From assembly GCF_015832195.1 (NCBI RefSeq), contig NC_052046.1:41736473-41800472 (forward strand): a DNA stretch of 64,000 nucleotides. The letters run 5' to 3'. The stretch is from Motacilla alba alba (taxonomy: Eukaryota; Chordata; Aves; Passeriformes; Motacillidae). Position numbers and translations under genes: made by a program. The stretch's first letter is position 1. The number at the start of each line of letters is the position of its first letter. Below, piece by piece: positions 1 to 13,300 of the stretch. The notes beneath the pieces are model-generated. The model was not told the origin of the DNA. It saw nothing but the letters and a program-made list of their open reading frames with translations, and did not search any database.

Positions 1-1198
1 TTCCAAATCATCGCATAGAAACCAAAATTCATTGCATAGCACAAAGACTTTCTTAAGTGAACTGCAAGCTGGAAGAACAAATACTAAGAGGCTCATAATG
101 ATGATAAGGACTTGGCTATTTAGAGAAAAACATAAATCTAAGTGGGATAAAAGAAGCTTCACATATTAATGTGATTGTGACGGGGATCCCTTCTATGTAT
201 GTCTCACATAGACTGCCCTTTTTCTAAATCTTTTCATACACGCCCCAAATTTACATCAACTAGAAACAGAAATTACTTAGCTTAAAAATCCTTCTCTTCT
301 TCCCTTACCTTCCAACCCCACATTGCTTTTCTTTCTCCACATAACAAAATAAAACAGAGCCCTCTATATTCCTACATTTCAAGAGACAAATTTCTTTCAC
401 AGACCTATTTCTCTGCAAGGTGATGCAATGGACTTAGCTCCTGTTAAAACTTTAAAAAAAATGAATAAAACCAGCAAAATATCAAAAGAATTCACACTTA
501 CATATTTTTGTTAGAAGACATTGTTGAGGGTCATAAGGTAAGTTACATTTGCAGTAAACAAAATTTTAAAACTATCAACTGCCACATCTTTGCTTCTTCA
601 CTATTTGTGTATGTATTTCCTTTTAAGTTTTTGTACAATAGATATTGCTTCTGTTGTACATTCTATCATTGTACATTCTGTTGTGATGTAGTAGTGTCAT
701 CTTAAAATTTTGAAGCCAAGAAAGCATTGATTATAGCTTCTCTACCTTCTTGTAGCAAATCCCAAGGTATACCACTGAATTTTGGAAGTCAGAAGCAGAG
801 GCTCTAAAGTAGGATACGTGCATCTGTAACTTCTGCAGCTTGCCTTTCTTTAGAGTCTTGTTAAACACACAAAACTTTCTCAAATGTAAAGAAACCTTTA
901 CTTATGAGATCTGCCTTTTGGTATTGAAAACCAATTTATGATGTCAAGCTTAAAAGCTTCAGGAAAAGAATGCATGTAAGAAATTCAGATTACAAAGGGT
1001 GTCACCAATATTTACCAGTTGCTTCAGTGGAAATAGACATGGACCGTCAGGCAGATGAGTGAAGTTTTGTGCTCAATTCTCTGTTACTACCTGCCTTCAA
1101 AGGAAACACTAAAAGGCCTGAATACAAGTCAGTAAGATGTACAAGCTTAAGACAGCAGCTTGCTTTTAATGGATAAAAGGTATTAAGAAGGTAATAAC
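1..1198. other. LNPEP intron 10 (partial)
   Basis: AT-rich non-coding sequence running off the left edge. I looked on the minus strand for exon 11 (expected to start with a tyrosine-leucine-tryptophan-histidine block) and did not see it. No recognisable repeat. Confidence 0.7.
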
Positions 1199-1359
1199 CT
1201 TGCATCTGATGTCCAATTTTCTGGTTCCACACGATACAAAAATTTCTCTTGTTGTACTGAAATAATCTTTCCCTTTCGGACAACAGTGACTAAAGGAAAT
1301 CCTTTATGCACAATCCAAGTCTTCATCATTTTTTTTACATCTAGTGTTCCATTGGTAAT
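1199..1359 (-). CDS. LNPEP: LNPEP coding exon 10 (last exon in window)
   Basis: 161 bp, residues 596-648 plus two bases. Acceptor TTTTTACAG and donor GCAAG/GTTATT. It encodes [15 protein letters not shown] and KGFPLVTV, a conserved M1 signature at the junction to the beta-sandwich domain. The two final bases (AG) expect a next exon starting with C or T to restore the Ser seen in mammals. I could not find that exon between 1 and 1198. Confidence 0.95.
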
Positions 1360-4300
1360 CTGTAAAAACAATCATAACATAAAAAGCAAATGGAGAACAG
1401 TTAACTTTCTTCTTAAGTTACCAAATAAGTGGTTGCACGATTTTGCATCTGGAAACAATCACTTTGACAGAGAACCTGTAAATTTCCCTCCACTCTGTGG
1501 GCCCTGGCCATCCAGCCAGTTCTTAACCCAACAAAGAGTGCACCTGCCCAGGCCATGAGCTGCCAGCTTTTCCAGGAAAATGCTGTGGGAGACAGTATAA
1601 AGGCTTTGCTGAAGGTCAGGTAGACAACATCCACAGCCTTTCCCTCATCCACCAGGTAGGTCACCTGCTCATAAAAGGAGACCAGGTTGGTCAGGCATGA
1701 CCAGTCCCTCCTGAATCCATGCTGGCTGGGCCTGATTCCCTGGCTGTACTGTATGTGCCCTGAATTGGTACTAAAGATGATCTAGTCCATGACCTTCCTT
1801 GGCACTCAGTTCAGGCCGACAGGCCTGTAGTTCCCTGGACCCTCAGTCCTTCCCTTGTCCTTCTTGCATTCTCTCCACCCTCCTTTCCCTGGCCTCTCTG
1901 ATTCCCACAGCACTGCTGACTCTAGTCCTCACTCTCTTCTACCCAAGCCCTTGCTTTATTACCTCTTCACACTCGTTTTAAAATCAGACATAGCCTTATG
2001 CCTGCCTTATAATTTGAGAGCTGCCTGTACAGTCTGCTTTCCTAAAATTTCATCACATTTGTTAAATCAGAAGCTATCACAAAGTTACATAAGTAGAGAG
2101 TACCCCAAGACCTTTATGAGGCTGGATATAGCTATTCCTTGAAAGTAAATTTTATCCTGAATTTTATTACTTACATTCTGGTCTTAACACACTACCCATG
2201 TAACTCTAGAGAGGGTACGTCCATTCTGGATGGACGTGCAGGGCAGTACATACTCACTCACAGTACTTTTTTGGGATGGTATGCAACGTAGCCCTAGAAG
2301 ATTCAGTAATCTCCCTATCTATATGAAAGAACTTTGGAATAAGATGAGCAAAAAATTCAGAGTACTTACCTGAAGTCCATTATCCTATCTTTTTCATCAA
2401 TAAGGAAATAAACAAATAAAAAACCCCTATGATACTCTTAGAGAAGTGGAGGGAAAAAAAAAAATGAAAAGAAGAACAGTGTGTCCAAGACAGATACCTC
2501 ATTCATGCTGTCCCACAGGTCATCACTCTGGGCAGTTCCATAGCTGTGATTATGCAAGTATACCTCAATGCCAGCTTGGAAAACGTCCTTAGTGAGATAA
2601 TGCTTCAGCATCAAAAGAAGTGAAGCTCCCTTTAGGGAGAAAGAAAAAGAAAATTAATCAGTAAATTGAAGTTACAGAACTTTTTGAAGTATATGCATAT
2701 TATACCTCTTTCACAGTACAGAAGTAAGTCAGAAGCTAGCATATTTAATTCCAAATAATATCCTTCAAATAATTACCTTTACACTCAGCTTCCTTGGAAA
2801 AATATTCTTTTGCTATTTCATAAACTCCAAATACACTTACAGAAAAGGCTAATGTACTTTGAAAATTTTTCCCAGCTGCTTTGGAAAAAAAAAAAAAAAA
2901 AAAATTTTAAAGGCTCAAACTACAATTACAAAATGGACTAGCAGAATTTGACATTTTTTCCCAATTATCCTAATCTGAAAAATATTGCCTTCTTATTGAT
3001 ATGTCTCTGCTGGCTGCCATTCTTCATACCAATACTCATCTGTATGGTACAGAATTGCACTTGTGAGTCAGTGTTTAACAATCATATGATGTGCACTTAT
3101 ATCAAAAACCAAAAAATACAGGAAAAATATAAGATACACTTCCTAGGCTGGAATTGACTGCAGAAGAACAAGTACATTTTGATGTGCTTAAATACAGCCA
3201 TGTCTTGTAAAGAAAAAACCAGAAAGTATAGTTTTAGTATCAAAAGGGCTGTGAATGTTTCTATGTGCAAGCCACCAATAAGTAAATTGCCTGAGGACTT
3301 CCACTCTGTAGAAATGAAAACAGAGGAGCAGCCAAGCAGCCATAGATCAAGAATAGTTTAAAGGTACACTTTATATTTTTGGTACAATTTCCAGGAAAGA
3401 AACAAGAAGTAAAGGAGAAGATTTAGAGAGATAATGCATTGTTCTCACACATTCCAGTCTCAAGTTCTGGAATTTGAGTAACATCTTATCTGAAACTGAA
3501 GGCTGCCTGGTTATTCACTACTCATCAAATGTCAGGAATAGCCCTTACTATAGTTTTTAATAATACAGCCACAATTTCCTCGCCTATATGCATCTATACT
3601 TGACCTACAGCTCTGCTTCTTTGTTTTTCCTACTGTCATATCCTTCCAGGTGGATTTTGTCCCACACAGGGGTGCTAGGTTTACTGACAGTCTGCGAAAC
3701 AGTTGGACTAAAAATAATATTGTACCATTATTTCTGTTCAAGACAGTTCAATGCAGAGGTCACCTACTAATCTGTGTCAGTTGGTAGTCCAGTAGAACAA
3801 GTTACGTTGTACAATTCAGTGACAGACTACCCTTTGCCTGTCAGGGACTACATTGCAAGTGTCTTCTCAAATGAATCACCAAGAGCTCTATCTAAGCTAT
3901 AAGGACAAGAATAGTGTAATAGAAGAACTTCATGCATGAATGAAAAGCTATGCAATGGCATCCTCTGAAACATAGAAAGCAGCTGTGAAAACACTATTTC
4001 TGACAGCGTGCAAAACCTCTTTTGGTCAGCTCTTAAAGGTGCAGGTTAGTACAATTCTATTCAAAATGTGCACATACTTATTAGTAGCAATGAAGTAATA
4101 AAATAATTCTCCAAATATAATGTTATACTAATTGACTGAAACTCCAATCCTATCACTTAGGAAACTTTTCCATTAAAATTATAGAGAGAAGTTTCAATCA
4201 GTCAAAGACTGTCGGAATTTGTATCTCTAAAGTTAGTTGGCTACAGATATGATTGTGCAAATGCATAGCTTCCAGAAGCTCACCAATAAGGGAATTACTT

Positions 4301-7300
4301 GAGACAGCACCTCTGAAGCATAAAACAAGAGCCATGCCTTTTGATAAAAGGAGAGAATCCAAATTCATCTGGCAACCAAGGCAACCTGAAAATCACACAT
4401 ATTCTGTTCTTGCAGGTGAGAGAGCAGAGCCCAAAATAAATGGAAGCATATCACCGCCCTAAGTCTATTTGGCATCTCAGACTATTCAAGGATGCCAGAC
4501 ATGTTGACCAGTTGAGACTTGCAAAAGGAAACAAATAAAGACTGTCATAGGAACTGCATTCCACTGAGCAGAGAAGATGTAGTATTTGACTATTTTCTAG
4601 CAGAAAATAGCTGTCCCCATGATTTCTAATTAGATGAAAGTACAATACAGTGCTGGAAAAAATGCCAGCTAATCCAAAATAAACAAAGAAAAGGCTTTCC
4701 TCCAACACTAACAAAATGTGGTATCTAAAACCAGAGACAATGTGAATAGAAATTTTGCATATGCAGGTATTTCTTCTCTCATGCATTTTTAATCAAGGCA
4801 CTGAGATGCTTTAACAACATAAGCCTCACACGCAACTCTCACTAGACACTAGAAATAATAATATTTCAGACAACCAGGACATGCAGTAAAATAATTTGCA
4901 TTTAGAGGCAAGCTTCCAGTTCAGGATATCTCTAAAATACTGGAGGTTTTTTAAACCAGAGAGAGTATAAGACTGAGTGATTACTTTGGTGGTTTGTTTT
5001 CACTCTTTTTTTAATCACTTGTTACAGTCTGCTACCACAAGAATATATGCCTAACTAGTTGTGTTGCTTCAACTATTGGTTCCCCTCTTACGTCTTCATG
5101 AGTGTTATATTTTGTGCTCAAGCACTGAACAAGATGGCAAGTAAGGCAACAAATACACATACATAATATTTTCCTAATTAAATGCTAAATAGATGCTCAA
5201 AAACATTATTGAGAAATCCTGCATTGTTTGAGTTGGGTGTAAATAACCTCCAAAGGTCTGTCAATACATGCCTATTTACTTGTGATTCCACATTCATATT
5301 TTCAATAGCTAATGTATCACTTTCCAAATATTTTGGAATATTTTTTACAATTACCTTGATGTAAGAAAGAGCATCAAACATTTCTTCAATTTGCTCTGAA
5401 GACTGAACAGAAGAAGAGACTGGATGTGAAGAATTCAAAGCATCCTTCATCATAGCCTTGAAAATTAAATTAAGGAAATCTTCATCCTGGAAGAGAAAAA
5501 TTTTTAGGTGTTTAGGAAGCTGAAATGTACATGTTTAGCAGAAAAGTAAAAGTTGTCTCTGCTTTGCTCCTCTATTGCTTTAGGCAGTAAAAGAATTGCC
5601 AGGATATAATTTTTTAAAGCTACTATTTCCTTGCCACATTTTAGCAATGGAATCTCACTTTTGAGTTTGCATCATTATGCAGACCTTTAAGCCCCTGTCT
5701 CAGGCAAGTGTGTGAATGGCACTAGAGAAAAATTCACCTTCTAAATAAGTGAGTGTCAAATTTCATATTCAACTTCACTGCTGTTTCCAGTTCATTTACA
5801 GAAGGTAGGGAATACAAAAATATTACTTTCATGTCATGAAGTCTAGAGAAATTATTCATTATAGTAATGTTTGGGAAAATGTAAACAGCAGTTTATCTAG
5901 TGAATACCAAAATCTCCTTACTTCTTTTCTTCTAGAATGACGATATTAGACTTTAATACATTGGTACCAGAACAAGAAAACCCCAAACACTGAAAAGAAG
6001 CTGATCATATCAGTATTTCTCCATTTCATTTCATCAAGGCAAGCAAGGCAAAAAACCCAAAAAACCCCAACAATAACAACAACAACAAAACAAACCCATA
6101 AAAACCCTCTGTGAAATACAATAAAAATAACTTTTAAAGTTTCAAATGTTAAGGCTATTCTTCTTGAATGGAGAAGTTCTGGGTAATGTCTTTTATTTTC
6201 ACCAAAACACATTCTGGGACCATCAAACAATGAAATGAGATATTCAGCAAGGCAGCTGGTCAGCTTTTGGAATGAAATACACAGATGTTAGATACATCCT
6301 TGTTAAAAAAGGACACTACTTTTGTGTCCCACCCTCAGCATGTATGCACCCAACAAGCAGAATGGCTACATACTTTTGGTGACAATCCAAATGAACAACC
6401 AAGCTAGGCCAAATGAAGAAGTTTTAAAACATCCAGTGCTGTAAAAGAATTCTACTGGACCAGGTTAGCAACTCAAGTTTCTTAATAATAGTAAGAGTGA
6501 TTTAAGAACTCAAACTCGCACTTCTCCAGAATACTGAGAAGAATGCTATCATCAGACAGGAAACAGTCAGTACGAATCAGGTGCTTAATCCCATGACTAA
6601 GGCAAATCACGTAAATACTCCTACGTATTGACTTCAGGGCTCAGGTATGTCCTCTCCTTGGAGATATCTCTATCCAGAATGAAAAATTACTCTCTTCGCT
6701 ACCCTCTACATTTAATTCCAGTAACCATTGTTTATCTGCCTGTTATTCTCAATGACAAGAAAATTTTATAGCAGTAGCTGATATCCTTTCATTGGAAAAG
6801 AGACAGCAAATTTGAATCCATCATGTTTTCCACTGTCTGAAAAGCTAGGTCACTTAGTACCTGAGTGAGTTAGTAAATAATCACTACATTATTGTATCAG
6901 AAAGATTCTATCCTTCAGCCACATATGTAAACAGAAGTGTCTGTAGGAGTAGTGCTTTGTATTAAGTGTAACTCAATGCTATCAGAATCCTTACATTAGC
7001 CAAAGCAATTAACCAATCTCCCCTTTGTATATCCATGACCAGTTCTAGTGATCCATTTCAAATGTGTCTAGTTGGCTTTCATTTGTCAGAGAACAAACAG
7101 AACAAATTATACAACCAAACAGTTCCACATGATTGTACAACTCCAGGTAAGCATAGATCATTGTGGTATAATGCTGGTCAGTCTGCGGGATGGTACCTGG
7201 GCATTGCTAATGGAGGCATGAGAAAAGTAAATAACTTCCCTGCTGTCTCCCTGCAGCCTCAAGAGCTGGATGTACTAGGCTCTATTAAAGCTCCTGTGTG

Positions 7301-10300
7301 TTTTTACCTTAATTATGCTAATGGTCCAAAAGCAGACAACACAAGGGTTGACATATAAGTGGCAGTGGCATTTACAGTAATGCTTCTGCCTGGTGCAATT
7401 TTACCACTCCCTAACAAATCACAACAGAGACCTGTCCAATAATATGCCTAGTAAAATATTCAATATGTGGCAAAAGAGCATGGAAAGGAATTCTAAGTAA
7501 CGCAGTGGGAGGTCCATGTACTTTTGGTCATTTGACTGTGTTTCACGCCAGTCTCAAAACTCTAACTAAATGGACACTATGACAAGGCAAAATAAACATG
7601 ATGCTGAGTCAGTTGACCCTGACTGTAACCGAGGTTGAATTCTGGAATAGTGCAAAGAGATTTTTCAGCTCCTTAGTTGCCTCTACTGATACTGCACATG
7701 CCACAAACACAATTAATAAACTAGGTTGTTGGCTTGCAAAAGAAACTAATGCTACTAGTAATGCTTTAACAGGATTGTTAACTGATGTTGACTCAGAACG
7801 TCATGCAACACTGCAAAATAGAGCAGCAATAGACTTTTAAATGTTAGCCCAAGGACACAGACATGAAGATTTCCAAGATAATGTGCTGCTGTATGACCAC
7901 TCCGAATCCATTCAGGAAAACATCCAGGAATTGAAGGAGCTGAATTGAAGGAGCTATCTGGGGAGCTGTGGCAAAACCAGGGATGGGATCCTTTCACCTA
8001 CTCTCCTGGTTGGGAAGATTTAATTTTAGACCTTGGGTCAAACATGAAGTTGGCTTTGCTGTAGTAGGACTCATAACACTTTTGATGATTATGTTATGTT
8101 TACCATGTGTATTTTCTTATGTTCAGCGGCCTAACCATCAGAATATAAAAGCATGTACTGGTTATGCAGACACATACTGTAATTTGCAATACTGAGTAAA
8201 AAAAGAAAGGGGAAAGAAAACAAAGGGAATTTGTACTTGAGAAAACAAAGAGCATTTAGTTAGAAATAAAAGACTATTCAGTCACCAGAGATGTAACAAC
8301 GTTTTTTAAAATGTAACAAGTCAGAGGTACACAGTAGTTTGCAGAAAGAACTATTATAAAATCATTTATCTTTAAGAGAAAAGTCTGATGCTGCTATTAG
8401 GGAACTGATCACGAATATTATTGGTTAGCAAGTTTATTAACAATTATAGTATTGGCTTTCCAGGCTCATGCTGTTCTAACCCAAGGGTGAAAATATTATA
8501 AAGCTATGTACACTTTGAATAAATGTGGTTATACCACAACTGGGAACTGTGTTTCTTTCATTTGCTTGCAATCTCAGGCATATTTAATAACTTAAAGCCT
8601 CCTAGGTCTATTAGGAAAAGCAGAAGTAGACAAACTTGTTCAACAACATGTCTGCGCTTCTTCTAGAAAGATTTTAAGTTATAATTTGATATGTAGACAT
8701 CTACATGTTTTAACACTTGCTATTTTGCACAGAATACTTTAACCTTCACAAAACACAGTAGACTGCCTGTAGATTACTACCAAAAAAAGCAAAAAAAAAA
8801 AAATTTAAACCCACAGGAACAATGGACCCTTCTCAAAGCCACGTCCAATATAATAAAATGCCAAAGCAGAGATGTAGCATGATCTCAGTGGTGCCCAAAA
8901 TTAATTTTATTATCAGTTTATAAGTATCAGCCATTTATAGGCAGCACTAAAAACAGATACTAGTGAAGGTACTGTAAATGTAACTACAGAAACTACTTAC
9001 TGAACGTAATTCTGGAAAAACCTCCTCCATGGCAAAATATTCCATGAACGTGGCAAATCCCTCATTCAGCCAGAGATCATTCCACCATTCCATAGTTACC
9101 AGATTGCCAAACCACTAAGAACAAAAACATCATTATTTTCTTAGAATTAAAATCAAATGAGAAGTACTCCATCCATTCTCTGCCTTATCTAAAATGAAGG
9201 TAACGTAAAATGAAGGTCAGTCAAAACCACAGTAAAGCCTTTGTAGCAACAACTCCTTAAGCATGGCATGAGTGTTGAACTCCGCCTGTTGTGCTGCAGA
9301 AAATACACCTACAGATACAATGCACTACCCAGTCACAGTGAGGGGAGAGGTGAATTAAAGGACAGAACTGCACTTAAAAACAAAGACATTAAAAAAGAAA
9401 AAAAAATAATCTTCCCAGACTAGTACCTGATGGGCAAGCTCATGTGCTATCACTGCAGTTATTAGCTTTTTATCCCTTGCTGAAGAAGTATTATTGTCAA
9501 ATAAGAGCGCTGTTTCTCGGAAGGTGATCAAGCCCCAGTTTTCCATTGCACCAGACTGAAAATCAGGAATTGCTACCAGATCTGGAAAAGATTTAAAGAA
9601 GATTTTGAAAATTACTAGTTTAACCAATCCTATCTTTCAAGCCTACCTATTATATGATATAATCATTAAAAATTTAATTATTTAAACCCTGCAGTGTGGA
9701 CATACACTCAAATCTCAAGTACAAAAGCCCCATAGACTTATAATGATGTTTCTCTAGCAGTACTCTGAAACAAACTTTAACAAGACCCTGCCTATGGATC
9801 CTGCATGAGCAAAAGCAGCATGGAAATGAGATGGTCAGAAAAGTACACTACTGAAAAGTAGTGTCTTAAAAGACTGCATTTCACTATCTTTCCAGTCAAA
9901 CTAATGCATGCAGAGGAGTCAGGCTGCAGATCTTGCAGTTGTGAACATAGTTCACAGACTGAGAATTTCCTCACTACTAAGTTGAGTAACACCAAATATA
10001 TTCTTCTGTGTAAATTTATGTACAAATATAAGCAATCTGTCTCCAAACGCTCACAAAAGCTTTACAACTTGGGACTCACTTAATACTTGCAGTCAGACAA
10101 ACATATATTTATTAATATATTTATTTTTTGATTTATTTAATAATGTAATACTTTTTTAAGAAATAAAAATTCCCATGCATTTTTCAGATCAGAGCTTCTT
10201 CTGTTTTTGTTTTTTTAATTAAAAAAAAAAAAGCCCTAAAGAACTTACCTAATTTTTCAAGAGGGTATTTCATAAAAAAGTATTTTTGGTAAAATTCCAG

Positions 10301-13300
10301 AAGCTTCACTGCTGTGTCTAAGGCATACCCAACTTGGTTTAGATGCTGCGGTATGGCATAGACAGATACCTAGTCCAAACAGACAAGAGAAAATATTTTG
10401 AAACTTACAGCTACAAAAGATTAAGAATTGAAGGAGAAGCTGGCAGGAATTCCTGAAACAGATAAGACACATTTTTGCAAGTACATACACAAATTACATG
10501 GACTAGTTATGAACCTGCTTAATAAAAAGCTGATTTTTCTTACTAGAGCTTACTAGCAGGTCAAAATACAGGGACACTGTCCTGTGTGTATGCCAGAACA
10601 ATTCAAGGAATGTGTCCAAGAAGGGTCTACATGACACAATTTTAAAATCCCTCATGAGTTACTGAGTGACTGTCCCTGTACACCTCAACCCATCTTTAGT
10701 CTGTGATAGCATTTTTAGTATGATAGCAGTAGTATAATATGCAAGAAATTCTGTCTCAAAAAAAAATGGCATAAACCTCATCCCTATCTAAAGTATGGCC
10801 ACATTAGACATGATGTAAGAAGCATTTATATAAAAATTGGGAGGTTACAGTCTCCCTCTATTTATGTCAAATTGTTTGTATCAAGAAAACACCTTTGTTT
10901 AGGTTACAGCTACATTCACATTTAGGACACCCTTTTCCTACACTAAGAAATATGTGGACAACCATGTTATAGTTCTATAAAAAAGCAGTCACTCTTGCTG
11001 TGCTATAAATTAGTTCAACAAATGACGCTTCAAACAGATGGAAAAGGTCACCTTTTGAGTTTGAATGAAGCACATATAAAAAAGAATCCAGTCTAGTGTT
11101 CCTAGAGTACCAAAGTATAAGCATGAAGCAACTTTACTTCAGCTCTGCATTACCTTAAAGCTTTAATGACAATAAACTTTTGTGTGAAGCTCAAATTCTT
11201 TGGATCTCCCAACCACAAATAGCTGGAAGCATTCTGAGTCTGTATTTCCTGGGAAATGCCAATATATGCTTCCTTTTTACTGACCTCCTTGGCCTGCTAG
11301 ACACTGATGAGTCTACTTTAGACCTACTAAAACTCTGGCCCTACTTGGTACTCTTATACTTTCTCCCTTCAAGGTAGCAAGTACTCTTAATAAGATTAAA
11401 ATATTGGTATTTTTTTAATAATAAATTAAAAATAATTAAAGATAAGAAGTATTCTGATTAAGTTAAAAAGTTGTCTGCCTCAAAGAACTGACTGTACAAT
11501 TTTACCAGTGTACAGCTCAAACACAGACCTGAATTAAAGCCGCAAGGCAAAAAAAAAAAAAGAAACATAATAACCTGTTCTATTCCTCTTTCATTAGAAA
11601 TATTTGTCTAGATCAGAATCAAAGCCTGTCTTGCATCTTGACTTGTGTTTATTTATTGGAATAAAGAGAGGCCTTCTCCTTCTACAATGCTACTAGCAGT
11701 ATTCCCTCTGGCTTTTTCTTGGTACATAGGCACTTCTGACATTTCACCACAAAGGGGCAGTTTCTGCTAACAAGTCATGAAAGTCATTGCCTACATGAAA
11801 CTTCCGCACTTTCTAAAATAAGATTAAGGAGCCTCTACTAACATTACCACATTTTTTCTTTAGTTTCTCTAACTGCACACATTATAGAAACAAGCCATAT
11901 CCTTGTAAAGGACAAAGCTCAAGCAGGACCTACTCTTTGATGTTTGGAACCTTTGGAAAAACAAAATTAAATAATTGTATTTAAGTGACTAAATGCAGAT
12001 TTGAGGTCAACCTAAATTTGCTTTACTGTAGAGCATGAGTTTTTCTGATATGCTATCCTGGCAGGTACAGAAAATTTCTGTGGCACTGCTTGAAACTACG
12101 TGTAGGTGTTTCTAGAAACTTGTCACATTTCTTTACATTCTCAGAACAACTCCTGCTTTGTGTGACATTACTGTTCACAGACAAAGCACTGAAAAGGAGA
12201 GTTTAAAGCTGCCAGCTCTGAAAGCTCTTAGGAATTTCACATTTTGTAAATTCCCAGTTTTAACAAGACCTGATGCAGAGTCCCTTGTTCTAAAAATGTA
12301 TTCAGTCTGGTATCACCTCCATCCACTTTACAGCACATAACTTTTGTCCCCTACCTATGATAAGCATAATGAAACCAAGAAGATAAATAAATTTAAAAGA
12401 GACAGTTTATTTTTTTTTTTTTTGATTGGGGATCTTTTTGTTTTGTTTAGCAGCCTGGTCAGCTTGGGACAAGTGAAGCAGAACTTAAAGTGAAACAAAC
12501 ACATACCAGAGTTCCATTAGTTTCTCTGCTGATGTTTTTCAAGTCTGCAACAACAAAAGCTACTAGATAGGTGCTCATCTTCAAACTCACAAAAAACTCG
12601 TCCTGAACAATTCCCTTTGTCACAGGTGTAGTGGCTTTCTGCAGGGGAAATGAAGTATTATTAATGCAGACAAAAGAACACTAAGACATAAAATAAATCA
12701 ATTTTAAATAATTATTTCATGCTACAAACAGTTTATAGACACACTTACATAATATCTTTATATTTTTGTTATATTTCAGAGGGATTGATGATACTTACAA
12801 CAATGTAACAAGTTTAAGGAGACATGAAACATTTACACTTAAATATACAAAAATTATTTCTCAAGTCTTATTATGTAGTATTACCAAACAACTACCTTGC
12901 TGGAGAATCTAATCTAATTTGGATTGCATTGAAAGTCCCAGTATAATCCAAAGTCAACATACAGATCAGCATTGATTCAAGGGAGCGCTAGGCTAGACCA
13001 GGGACACAGTTCAGCATAGCCTACTAAAACTACTGGTGTTACATCAGTTAAGTATTTCTCTCTTTCTATAAGTCTCAGCAAAGCTAGGTAAACCAGACAT
13101 ACTTACTATTTTAAAATTGAACAAAATATTCCTCAGATGCACTTTTAAAACCAAAAGAGAATGCATCTTAAAAAAGGAAAACCTAAGATGCCAGTTACTT
13201 CAAGGCAAAAAGATGCCCAGCTTAAAGAAACACTGACAAAAGTGACTGTCTGCCCAGTTTTCTGAGCACACAGTAAGATACCATATAGAAGTAAGATACT

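Larger units (their letters stand above)
6980..8650 (+). mobile_element. Degenerate endogenous retrovirus remnant (env to 3' LTR) in LNPEP intron 7
   Basis: A plus-strand block with an envelope-like surface fragment, an envelope transmembrane-like fragment with a C-terminal hydrophobic anchor, a polypurine tract and an LTR-like end, in the order expected for the 3' end of a provirus. No gag or pol is visible upstream. Frames are broken by a stop and at least one shift, so it cannot make an intact envelope. It is antisense to LNPEP. The left limit is approximate. Confidence 0.7.

Noticed and set aside
1047..1283. Minus-strand frame overlapping LNPEP exon 10
   Set aside because: It is a shadow in another frame; the LNPEP frame carries the conserved KGFPLVTV block.
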